Position numbers and translations under genes: made by a program
Assembly: GCA_937625935.1 (NCBI GenBank)
Contig: OW569361.1
Location: 372,001-436,000 of the forward strand
DNA length: 64,000 nucleotides
Direction of reading: 5' to 3'
Source: Tetramitus jugosus
Lineage: Eukaryota; Heterolobosea; Eutetramitea; Acrasida; Vahlkampfiidae
In this document: positions 48,115 through 56,338 of the stretch, one piece after another
Numbering within the stretch: position 1 is the stretch's first letter
Layout of the letters: every line of letters begins with the position of its first letter
Notes under the pieces: model-generated
Told to the model about the DNA's origin: nothing
What the model saw: the letters and a program-made list of their open reading frames with translations, nothing else
Database searches by the model: none

Positions 48115-49086
48115 ATGTTCATCAGCGAAAACAAGCAAAATAATCATCCATTCGATCTGTTGCAATTACCAGATGACATTGTTCTCTTCATATTGACCTA
48201 TTGTCAGCCCCAACAGCTTTTGCGTATGGCCCAAGTCTGTCGCTACATGAACAACATGATCTTTAACGTGAAGTCATCCATGACCAACCATCTCTGGAAG
48301 CAAATGTGTCTCTTTTATCTGCATCGTCCTCATATGAGGACTGGTGAACCAGAGTCAACAAAGGAAAAATTGAGGAACGAGGTGGAGTTGAATCTACGGT
48401 TGGAAGAGGGCATTGACAACTGGTTGGATCAGTACAAGTTGATCCGTTCTTACGCATGGGACCCATCAAGCTCCAACTATTCTCGAGTGCTTGACTTTAC
48501 CAACGAGGATCGCACTGTAGAGAATCCTCATGGTCGTGGTTCCTACTGGGCCACTACAAGAGCAGCAAAAACACTGACTGCAGGTCACAGTTATCGATGG
48601 GAAATTGAAATCAATGTACTTCCACGAACATTGGGCAACAGTTGGCGGATCATTGTTGGCGTCGAGAGTCCACTGTTTCCGTTCATTGGTCAATCCAATG
48701 CAGATGTCATTGGATATCAACCACAGAACTTGGGTGCTGGGTTGATTATTGGCCAATGTCATGCAATCTGCCGCGGAGAGCGCATCGATCCAGAGATTTC
48801 AAACCTTACACTTGGGCAAGGTGACACAATAGAAATCGTGTTTGATATGACCTTGAGCTCAGAAACGAATGACAAAATGTTGGAAGAACTATCAACGAGC
48901 AACACTGAAAATCGTTTGATGTCACAGAGTCATAAGGGTGGTGCACGAATGGAATTTTATTTGTTGCGAAATGAAGAAAGGACTAGAATTCTTGTGATCA
49001 ACAATATTCGAGGTCAAGAGTTCTATCCTGCAGTGTCCATGAACCAAGGCATGAAAACAACAATTCAGCCTGCCTCTTGGTTATGA
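48115..49086 (+). CDS. F-box/SPRY-like protein, full paralogue
   Basis: This 323-residue protein starts at the ATG at 48115; an upstream in-frame ATG at 47977 overlaps the previous stop and would add 46 residues without domain content. The F-box is at about residues 16-60: LLQLPDDIVLFILTYC, QQLLRMAQVCRYMNN, NHLWKQMCL. A linker holds LDQYKLIRSYAWDP. The C-terminal SPRY/B30.2-like domain (about 155-320) includes ARTLTAGHS-type GHSYRWEIEIN, GLIIGQCHAI, GDTIEIVFDM and RMEFYLLRNEERT, then INNIRGQEFYPAVSM (the SPRY LFPAVSL strand). It is probably an SCF ubiquitin-ligase receptor whose SPRY domain selects the target. It is a tandem duplicate of the gene at 47228. Confidence 0.68.
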   Translation: MFISENKQNNHPFDLLQLPDDIVLFILTYCQPQQLLRMAQVCRYMNNMIFNVKSSMTNHLWKQMCLFYLHRPHMRTGEPESTKEKLRNEVELNLRLEEGIDNWLDQYKLIRSYAWDPSSSNYSRVLDFTNEDRTVENPHGRGSYWATTRAAKTLTAGHSYRWEIEINVLPRTLGNSWRIIVGVESPLFPFIGQSNADVIGYQPQNLGAGLIIGQCHAICRGERIDPEISNLTLGQGDTIEIVFDMTLSSETNDKMLEELSTSNTENRLMSQSHKGGARMEFYLLRNEERTRILVINNIRGQEFYPAVSMNQGMKTTIQPASWL

Positions 49087-49502
49087 ACTTACTCGCCACA
49101 GATTAGTTAGTTAGGTTCGCACTGCAGAGGACTTTGAATAATAATTATTCAAAACCTCTTCATGGTCAACTCTTTCTTCTGGTTTGCTCAACTATTCAGT
49201 GCACACTGAAACCATTCAACTGACTTCAGATAAAGCACTAACCTCCAGCAATCTTTTTTGAGCGTGTAAAAAGATGCATCGCCTCCAATCATCCACTGTG
49301 TTTGAATACAACCTCTTGGTTGCTCCTTTTTATTTTTTTTCGGTTATTTCCATTGGATAACGCTCGCAGGGTCGATGCAACGTCAGGAGTGAGAATTCTT
49401 CTGCTGAAGCAATATATGAACACTTGCTTACTCTTCTCACTCTTTCATTGCCACACGTGCGTGAGAGTGCGCCATTTTGCGAGATTTAAGAACTCCCAAT
49501 AA
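49087..49502. other. Intergenic region upstream of tRNA-Gly
   Basis: This 416-base spacer has no convincing open frame. It is the 3' flank of the F-box gene and the 5' flank of the tRNA. A short inverted element around TTATTCAAAACC/AATAATTATT occurs near 49136-49150 but is AT-simple. Nothing else stands out. Confidence 0.35.
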
Positions 49503-49573
49503 GCATCTGTAGTGTAGGGGTATCATGCAGCGTTGCCATCGCTGCGACCCGGGTTCGAATCCCGGCAGATGCA
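49503..49573 (+). tRNA. tRNA-Gly (anticodon GCC)
   Basis: This 71-base cloverleaf has no intron. The acceptor stem GCATCTG pairs with CAGATGC, and the discriminator base is A. The A box (TAGTGTAGGGGTA) forms a weak three-pair D stem. The anticodon stem CAGCG/CGCTG encloses the loop TTGCCAT, giving anticodon GCC. The T arm CCGGG-TTCGAAT-CCCGG contains a perfect B box, GGTTCGAATCC. A TTTT run follows immediately (49574-49577), as RNA polymerase III termination needs. The D stem includes a G-T pair. CCA is not encoded, as expected for a nuclear gene. Confidence 0.97.
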
Positions 49574-49704
49574 TTTTCAACTTTTTCTCTTCCAAAGTTC
49601 GTCACTCAAGTTCCACGAAAGAACAACAAAAAACCTTTGGAGATCAAAAAAACTCAACAAACGAAAAAAAAAGCAAAAAACTCACTCTTCCAAATTGTGC
49701 CAGC

Positions 49705-50725
49705 ATGTCATCCGCTACCACCTCACCCGAACAAGCCATTCAATACTTTTGCCTGCTTGGTAAGAATCTAAAGGGCAAAACTGCTGCTCAACTCGTGAGT
49801 CAAGCAGTGAGTCATCCACACACCTACGTGTTTGGTGAGTTGATGGACCTTGAAGGATTCAAAAATGTACGTTTGTGTCATTTGATGATGATGAAAAAAC
49901 TTTTTTTCTTATGATGCTGTTGTTGTGATGACTAAACTAACACAAATGATGGTGATGATTTTTTTTCTTGGAATTTACTTTAGCTGAAGAATGATCCTGA
50001 GAATCAAAAGGCATACAATTTGTTGGAATTGTTTGCTTATGGAACCTATAATGACTGGAAAGGTTTGTTTGTTTTTTTTGATGTTCGCTGACAACAACAG
50101 CAACAACTGCTTTTTTGATATCATATGATGTATTGACATTGAAAAAAAACAACAATGAATTATAATAGCCAATCAAGAGACATATCCAGAGCTAACGAGT
50201 GAACAAAAGTCAAAGCTAAAGCAATTGACCATTGTTAGCTTTAGTGCCAAACAACGAATTTTGCCCTATTCTACACTGATGAGAGAGTTGGATATTACGG
50301 ATGTGAGACAATTGGAGGATTTGCTCATTGATTGCATCTATCAAGGCTTGATTGAAGGCAAATTGGATCAATCTCAGCAATCACTCGAAGTGTACGAAGC
50401 AATTGGTAGAGATTTTAAGCCGGAGAATGTGGATCAAATGATTTCCGTGTTGCAAGCATGGTCCCAGACTGCACACAGTGTGTTGACGGCTCTCGATGCA
50501 AACAGTAAGCGTGCTGTTGATTCATTTGAAGAAAACAAGAAGCATCGCAAGGAACAAGACACCAAAGTCGAGGAGATTGAGAGAAATATTAAGACTAGTT
50601 TGGAGTTGCAGAATGAGGGACTTGGAATGATGGGCATGGGTCTCGGAATGGGCATGATGGGAATGATGTCTCACGGTGGTGATGATAGATCCAGAAAGGG
50701 TGGAAGTCAGAGACGTCCAAGATAA
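49705..50725 (+). CDS. CSN7: COP9 signalosome subunit 7
   Basis: Exons 49705-49866, 49984-50062 and 50169-50725 (introns of 117 and 106 bases, donors GTACGT and GTTTGT) give 265 residues. The joins restore human-like CSN7 text: YNLLELFAYGTYNDWKANQETYPEL (in pieces LLELFAYGTY and ANQETYPEL), then KLKQLTIVSFSAK, ILPYSTLMRELDI, RQLEDLLIDCIYQGL and IEGKLDQSQQSLEV, which form the PCI winged-helix part. A C-terminal helix follows. CSN7 is a non-catalytic scaffold subunit of the COP9 signalosome, which removes NEDD8 from cullins. The last 40 residues are an unusual Met/Gly-rich tail (LGMMGMGLGMGMMGMM) ending in Arg-rich residues, absent from other CSN7s I know. The UBC12 gene, which adds NEDD8, lies 4 kb downstream. 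Confidence 0.9.
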
Positions 50726-50910
50726 GTCCTCTCGGGACCACTGGTTCTTTTTGTAGCATTTATTGGGTGCGTGTATATCTCGAGATATTGCTCGCACACA
50801 TCATCGATATATAGTTCAAATGTTGGATGCGATCCATGTTGAACTATTGGAGACACACTGTATAAAACATATGCAATTGAATTTTGTGCTATGATCTTTT
50901 ATTGACATTC

Positions 50911-52545
50911 TTACACGGCAGGTTGCACGTGGACATACTCCTTCACATATTTGATCTTGACGCTACCACTTTCGATTTCGTCCTTTGTACGACCACTGCA
51001 TTGTCCGCTGCATGTGAACACGGTGACTGTTCCGTATTCCATACCTTGATTCTCTCCCTTTCTGTGGCAGTGTTCATCAGGTTTCAATTGATAGATGAGT
51101 GTTGGCATAATCTGCATTTCAAAGACACGAGCAGATCCACAGGATGGACATGGAGGAATGTAGGGCGAGACGTTTGGTTTCAAAATATAGTCGCTTTGCA
51201 ATTGATCCTCATCATCATCATCCTCTTCTTCTATGCTGCGTGTTCTCACGAGTCCCTGATTACGGTTTCTCTTTTGGCTGTAACCCTGAGGCAGTGTCTT
51301 TGGATGATCGTTGATCCACAGTGGCTCACCACCAAATTGCCATCTAATGCTCTGATTTGGCTCCTTTGCCACTTCTTCGTGGAACTTCATCAACACTGGA
51401 GAGACATTCACTTGCTTTGATAATTCAGCAAGAGTGTCCAACGACGATGAAGCATCATCATCATTGTCAGCACTAGAGGAAGCAGCACCACCATCATTTG
51501 ATTCTTCCAAGTGAGTAAACTTGCTAGACATGGCTGCACTGTTCATGTACTTTCCAAACGCTGCCAACTCTTCATCATCATACTCTTCATTGGCCATTGC
51601 ACTTGCATACTTTGCTTCATCTCCTTCTTCCTCGTCCAACTCCTCCTCTGGCTCTTCAAAAATATCGAGTGAGAAACAAGGGAGTGCAAACTTTGGTACG
51701 GGTTCATCCTTCTTTTGCTTATTCTTCTTCTTGTTCTTTTTCTTCTTGTTCTTTGCAGCATTGCCACCACCACCACCACCACTACTATTGGCCAATGGAG
51801 CAGCAGCCATTTGCATCAAATTCTCCAAATCAGCATCCAAATTCTGATCCTTTTTCCATTCATTCACTGATTCCTTAATCTTCTCCGTATTCTTCTCATC
51901 AATCACTCTTGTTTCACCACCAGTACCAGTACCGGACTTTGAATTTTCATTGTCTTGTGCAGTCTTGTCCAATTGTTCATCAAATACTTCAAATTGAGCA
52001 CGATAAGCAACCCATGTACCTTCTCTGTTGTGACACGTACGATTATTGCAACCAAACACGTACAAGAATCGATCAAAGTGACCCAATGGTGCATACGCTT
52101 GAGTCACCAAGTACAACTTTGAGCTACAGATGCGACATGTAAGGTTTTTGGCAATGGGCAAATCAGGCACCATTTCTCTTCTCAATTGAGCTCGTTTCTC
52201 ACTCAATGTCATTTCATTATCTTCATTTTTACTACTGCTACTACTACTGCTATTATTATTCTCATCATCATTGTTATTCGTGTTCTTCTCATCACTAGTA
52301 GTGTTGTTATTGTTGTTATTGTTGTTGGTGAGAGTGAATGGGATAGTGGATGCCAATAATTCATGCTCATCATCAATGACTGCAATATCAAAGTGTCTCT
52401 CATGGAGCCAAGCAGGCTCTCCACCTACTTTGCTCACGTAGGGTGATTTGTAGTCCTTGTTTGATGGTTGAATGGGCTTGTCAGGTACACCGAGCCAAGC
52501 ATACTCTTGGAAGAAGGGATTTTTTGCGACGCCGAGACCAGACAT
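50911..52545 (-). CDS. PDCD2/PDCD2L-type protein (Tsr4, uS5 chaperone family)
   Basis: This 544-residue protein starts at the ATG at 52545. The N-terminal block AWLGVPDKPI, then VSKVGGEPAWL, is the PDCD2 opening. Next come CRICSSKLYLVTQAYAPL and FLYVFGCNNRTCHNREGTW, cysteine pairs of the zinc-binding half. The C-terminal domain has WQFGGEPLWIND, IPPCPSCGSARVFEMQIMPTLIYQL and YGTVTVFTCSGQC. There is no MYND finger between the halves, so it is closer to PDCD2L/Tsr4 than to PDCD2. Instead the middle carries acidic stretches, a Gly run and a KKKKNKKKNKQKK run. PDCD2 and Tsr4 bind nascent uS5 (Rps2) and deliver it for 40S assembly; that role is inferred here. Confidence 0.85.
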   Translation of the reverse strand: MSGLGVAKNPFFQEYAWLGVPDKPIQPSNKDYKSPYVSKVGGEPAWLHERHFDIAVIDDEHELLASTIPFTLTNNNNNNNNTTSDEKNTNNNDDENNNSSSSSSSKNEDNEMTLSEKRAQLRREMVPDLPIAKNLTCRICSSKLYLVTQAYAPLGHFDRFLYVFGCNNRTCHNREGTWVAYRAQFEVFDEQLDKTAQDNENSKSGTGTGGETRVIDEKNTEKIKESVNEWKKDQNLDADLENLMQMAAAPLANSSGGGGGGNAAKNKKKKNKKKNKQKKDEPVPKFALPCFSLDIFEEPEEELDEEEGDEAKYASAMANEEYDDEELAAFGKYMNSAAMSSKFTHLEESNDGGAASSSADNDDDASSSLDTLAELSKQVNVSPVLMKFHEEVAKEPNQSIRWQFGGEPLWINDHPKTLPQGYSQKRNRNQGLVRTRSIEEEDDDDEDQLQSDYILKPNVSPYIPPCPSCGSARVFEMQIMPTLIYQLKPDEHCHRKGENQGMEYGTVTVFTCSGQCSGRTKDEIESGSVKIKYVKEYVHVQPAV

Positions 52546-52707
52546 GGATGAGTTGATTATGTGTTTGTTGCTTATCACGTGTGTGTTTTTTATTCAAACA
52601 ATGTGAAATTGAATTGTTTTTGGCGGCTCGGAGAAACTTGTTTCATTTTTTTTGTTGAAGAATACAATAAGCGGGAAAATTGAAACAGGTGGAATACTCT
52701 GATGGTT

Positions 52708-53964
52708 TTAGTATTGGGGGAGTTTGGTGCCAATGGCTACGAGACCGTTCATGGCAGCAAGATTTCTGGCCTTGCCCTTCATGTCTGCAGTGGCATATCC
52801 AACCAACTGAATGCCATCAAAGTAACTGCACTTGTGATTGTTGTGACCCATTTTCTCATCGACCACTCGCAGTGGATTCCCAGTGTACGCCTGCATCACA
52901 TCCATCAAAATGGTCTCATTGTTCTTTGCGTGCAACAATTGTTTAAAGATCTCTGATGGATTCTCCTGTATCAGCACTTGTTCAATGAACTGATCTGCTG
53001 CTCTAGGGCCCTTCACTTCAAACACCACAGTAATCATGCTGTAGACCACATCGGCCAAAATGTCCTTTTGAGTGCTTGATGTCATCTCACTCCATCCATA
53101 GCACCTCAATGTGTTCAATGGATTGATTTGCCAATACTTTAGTGCAACAATGTAAGCAAGTGTGCATGGATTGGTGTAAATGGCCTCTGTGAGCTTGATT
53201 GAGTTCAGATTGAGACTATTGTCCGATCCATACTTGCTTGAGCACAGTTCTGAGACGTAGAGAGACAGAATGTGGCGACCCATGAATGCCATTCGTTCAT
53301 TGTACTCAACTTTGCCTGTTCCAAAGCTCTTGTGTGTAATGGCTTGCACAAACAACTTGTTGATGATATCTTGTCGTTCTCGTTCTTGTTCTTCAGCACT
53401 GTTGTCAGTTTTTTGTTGCTTGTTGTCCTTTTTAGAGGTGGCCCTTGTGGTGATGAGTGTATTTGGATCAGTGAAGCATGAGTTGAGCTGTGGTATGCGC
53501 TCCAAAATCTCAATCAACCCCTCTGTAAACTCATTGGTCGAATAGATGCGCCCCGTAATCGACACATGCTTCCCTCTCTCCTGAGCGGTTGCAAAATTCT
53601 TTACGTTTTTTAGCGAGGGAGAATCTGGGCGCCAACGAGGCGGAGTAACACCAGAGGGACCCTGAGTTGCAGCGGCGGCAGCGGAATTTCGGAGGGATTG
53701 TTGAATTTCCTCCAATTGTAGATCGTTTTTACTCGTAATGGGCTGGTTCAGTGCAGCACTATGATCTGCTGCAGATGCATTTGATGGTGCTGGTTGTTCT
53801 GTGACACGACGTGCATATTGACGATAACAGTGGTTCATGCATGGTGATGGAGTGGACAACAGTTGAATGGATGGATTGTATAGATTGGTGCTTTTTTGTG
53901 AATGACCGATTGAAAAACACAGTGCATTGTTCAGTACTTTTGTTGATGTTGTTGTGCGCCACAT
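52708..53964 (-). CDS. Mitochondrial large ribosomal protein mL44-like (inactive RNase III fold)
   Basis: This 418-residue protein has an N-terminus (MWRTTTSTKVLNNALCFSIG) rich in hydroxylated and basic residues without acids, typical of a mitochondrial presequence. Residues about 200-330 are RNase III-like: LFVQAITHKSFGTGKVEYNERMAF, then MGRHILSLYVSELC. The family signature ERLEFLGDxxL is here ERMAFMGRHIL, so the second Glu and the Asp needed for metal are replaced by Ala and Arg and the fold cannot cut RNA. A dsRBD-like end follows (KCSYFDGIQLVGYATADMKG, KARNLAAMNGL). mL44 and yeast mL57/mL44 have this architecture and are structural mitoribosome proteins. A Ser/Ala/Gln linker joins the presequence to the domain. 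Confidence 0.75.
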   Translation of the reverse strand: MWRTTTSTKVLNNALCFSIGHSQKSTNLYNPSIQLLSTPSPCMNHCYRQYARRVTEQPAPSNASAADHSAALNQPITSKNDLQLEEIQQSLRNSAAAAATQGPSGVTPPRWRPDSPSLKNVKNFATAQERGKHVSITGRIYSTNEFTEGLIEILERIPQLNSCFTDPNTLITTRATSKKDNKQQKTDNSAEEQERERQDIINKLFVQAITHKSFGTGKVEYNERMAFMGRHILSLYVSELCSSKYGSDNSLNLNSIKLTEAIYTNPCTLAYIVALKYWQINPLNTLRCYGWSEMTSSTQKDILADVVYSMITVVFEVKGPRAADQFIEQVLIQENPSEIFKQLLHAKNNETILMDVMQAYTGNPLRVVDEKMGHNNHKCSYFDGIQLVGYATADMKGKARNLAAMNGLVAIGTKLPQY

Positions 53965-54266
53965 TTTGTTTGATTTTTTGTTGTGTAAATTTTGTTGGAG
54001 TTTCGGCGAAACTAATTACAGTCTCACGGCGTGCAACAACATCTCGGACCTGCAGTGCTTGCGTCTTTCCATGCCAGTCGAAAGGAAAAATGAACTTGGT
54101 CGTTCCAAAAAGCTTTTGAACTTGAAAATAATTTGAACAAGTTCATGACTTGTCGAACATTGCGCGGCCGCGCCCTTACAAAAACGTCTTCTTTGACGTT
54201 CTTTGCTCAACAAAAAAAAACCAAAAAAACACACAACAACTACCACGCATACTATATCACACAAGA
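53965..54266. promoter_or_regulatory. Divergent promoter region, mL44 / UBC12
   Basis: These 302 bases lie between divergent starts. They hold two CpG-rich palindromes in otherwise AT-rich DNA: AGTTTCGGCGAAACT at 53999-54013 and GCGCGGCCGCGC at 54162-54173 (it contains a NotI site). Either could bind a dimeric factor. The UBC12 leader is A-rich. Confidence 0.5.
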
Positions 54267-54942
54267 ATGATTGGATACATTAAAAAGAAGGGAGACGCCA
54301 AAGCTACCAAATCAGTCACTGGTGTTGTCTCAGGAACTGGTGCCAACAAGCAAGAAGGTTATGAAATTAGAGTTGCAAAAGGTTCGTACAGACAACAACA
54401 ACAACAACAATCATTATCATTCAACACACACATTCCAACAAAAAAAAATGATTTGTCTTCAAAAAAAAATTTTTTTTTCATGAAAGCTAACAACAACAAA
54501 ATGAACCATATATGATTCAGATTTGGCCGAGTTGGAAACCAGATGGTCAGACAACCTCAAGACTGAAAACGTTGACAAATTGGACCACTTTACATTGACT
54601 CTGATACCTGATGATGGTATTTGGAAGGCTCATCCACACGTGTTTGACATGGTCATTGATCACAATTATCCTATTAAGGCCCCAAAGGTCACATGCAAGA
54701 CCAAGTGCTATCATCCAAACATTGATCCAGAGGGTCACGTCTGTTTGAACATTTTGCGTGAAGACTGGAATCCAGTGTTGACTTTTAATGCCATTTTCAC
54801 TGGTTTGCACTTTTTGTTCTTGGAACCAAATCCAAAGGATCCTTTGGACACTGAAGCTGCTGACATGTACGAGAAGGATTTGACAAAGTTTAAGAAGATT
54901 GCTCAAAACTATATGAAGGGAAATTATTCCAAGTATGTGTAA
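54267..54942 (+). CDS. UBC12: NEDD8-conjugating enzyme UBC12 (E2)
   Basis: Exons 54267-54381 and 54521-54942, with a 139-base intron (donor GTTCGT, acceptor TTCAG, phase 1), give 178 residues. The N-terminus MIGYIKKKGDAK is the extra peptide that UBC12 uses to bind the NEDD8 E1; its Met1 may be N-acetylated as in other species. The E2 core has HFTLTLIPDDGIWKA, YPIKAPKVTCKTKCYHPNID, then EGHVCLNILREDW with catalytic Cys113, and LHFLFLEPNPKDPLD. The LNILREDWxPVL block is diagnostic for UBC12 against ubiquitin E2s. It transfers NEDD8 to cullins, opposing the COP9 signalosome, whose CSN7 subunit is encoded at 49705-50725. Confidence 0.92.
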
Positions 54943-55130
54943 AAAGCTAAAGAACAGAGAGAGAGAGCGCATGAGTGAGAAGTGAGAGAATTTTTTTTTC
55001 GAATGATGCTCGTTCAAGTGAAATTCATTGGGACAATGATGGTACCATCATTATCATGCGTGAACACACACAACTCAAAGCCTGTATATTTCAAACAAAA
55101 AACAACGCACCATAAAAACACAAACATTTA
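54943..55130. other. Convergent 3' region with 18-base palindrome
   Basis: This region lies between the UBC12 stop and the stop of the next minus-strand gene. It holds a GA-rich stretch (about 54955-54990) and the perfect palindrome AATGATGGTACCATCATT at 55035-55052. No open frame is visible. Confidence 0.45.
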
Positions 55131-56206
55131 TCATTCCTGAGTAATGTTGTTGTTGTTGTTATCCTTGAGTTGCATTCGTAGATGCTGATTCTCCTTTTGT
55201 AATTGTTGGATGATGGTTCTCAGTTCTTCAATTTGTTGTGCTGTGTCATTAGTGGATGGTGGTGTAACTGGTGTTGTTTGTGCGCTGCTACGTGCTGCAG
55301 TTCCCTTCTTGTTGTTGTGGTGCACTAACTTTCTCTTCTTTTGAGTGTGGAAAGGTGTGAAAATGTCCAATGGTTTTTCAACAAGGTCCATCGTATCATC
55401 TGCTATAGATACAACGAGTGGTTCAGCTCCGCAGTCCAAGATTTCAATCAAGTTACTTCTGGAGACTCCTTGAAAAGATGAAGGTCCTGGTTTCACCGTT
55501 GGTAGGGTTTTTGAACTCGAAGCTTGAGATTCCTGTGTTGTATATGGGAGTGGTGGAAGGTTGCCAGGTACCTGGGAAGATACATCTTGGCTTGCCTTGA
55601 ATGTTTTCTTTGAAAATTTAGAGGTATAAACATCCATTGTTCTATCAATTCCCTCGCTTGTTGGATAAGAAGTTTAGATAATCACCTCTGACAAAAAGGT
55701 ATCATTGTTGTTTGAAGAACTCGTTTGAATACATACTCTGTAAATCGAATCTGTTCTTGATTGTATTCTTCATCATCACTCAACTCTTTTTCTGAGTCTG
55801 TTTCAGGTGTGTCCTCAACACTTCCGTTGTTTCCTTGGAGTGAGTTATTGATATCATTTGTACAGGTAACCTCTTGATCTTCATCAGAAGAAGGAACAAC
55901 AATCGGTGTCTTGTTACGGTTGTTATTCATCGATGAAGATGGCAAAAGAGAGCACAAATCCATGGAGACTGATCGATCTCTCGCTCTCTTAGCTGACTGG
56001 GCTATTCTGGTTTCACTTCCGTTGTACATCCATCTCTGAAGATTTGGCAACACGTTGACTTTGGAATGGGCTTCTTGGCTATTCTTGTGAGTTGTTGTTG
56101 GAGCTAGTAAGCTTTTGGTTCGTTCAAAGAACTCCTTCTGAGTACTTTCAATGTTGCTCTTCTTGACAACAGCAACCCTTCTCTGACCTCCAGTCCACCT
56201 TCTCAT
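55131..56206 (-). CDS. Hypothetical protein with C-terminal coiled coil, two exons
   Basis: I do not recognise this protein. I join 56206-55686 and 55641-55131 across a 44-base intron (GTGATT...ATAG). Phase 2 on both sides gives FCQRTMDVYTSK and 343 residues; without the join the upstream frame ends within a few codons. The first exon starts MRRWTGGQRRVAVVKKSN and is basic, then acidic (SSDEDQEV, DTPETDSEKELSDDEEYNQ). A short ordered piece reads QIRFTEYVFKRVLQTT. The second exon is Ser/Pro/Thr-rich with KKRKLVHHNNKK, a likely nuclear signal, and ends in a leucine-zipper-like helix (QIEELRTIIQQLQKENQHL). It could be a nuclear regulatory protein; this is only a guess from composition. Confidence 0.5.
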
Positions 56207-56338
56207 CTCAATGTGTTGCACTCAAGCTCAAACGTATTGATGAGATGAAAAAGTGTATTGCGGGTTTTCTGTAAAAAGAGCGCTAATATTCAGTCAGGTG
56301 AAGAAAGAAAGTGTAAGTGGAAACAGTACGCAGATTCT

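Noticed and set aside
49525..49704. Open frame overlapping tRNA-Gly and extending into CSN7
   Set aside because: The tRNA is certain and the CSN7 ATG at 49705 has a normal leader; the extension is chance.
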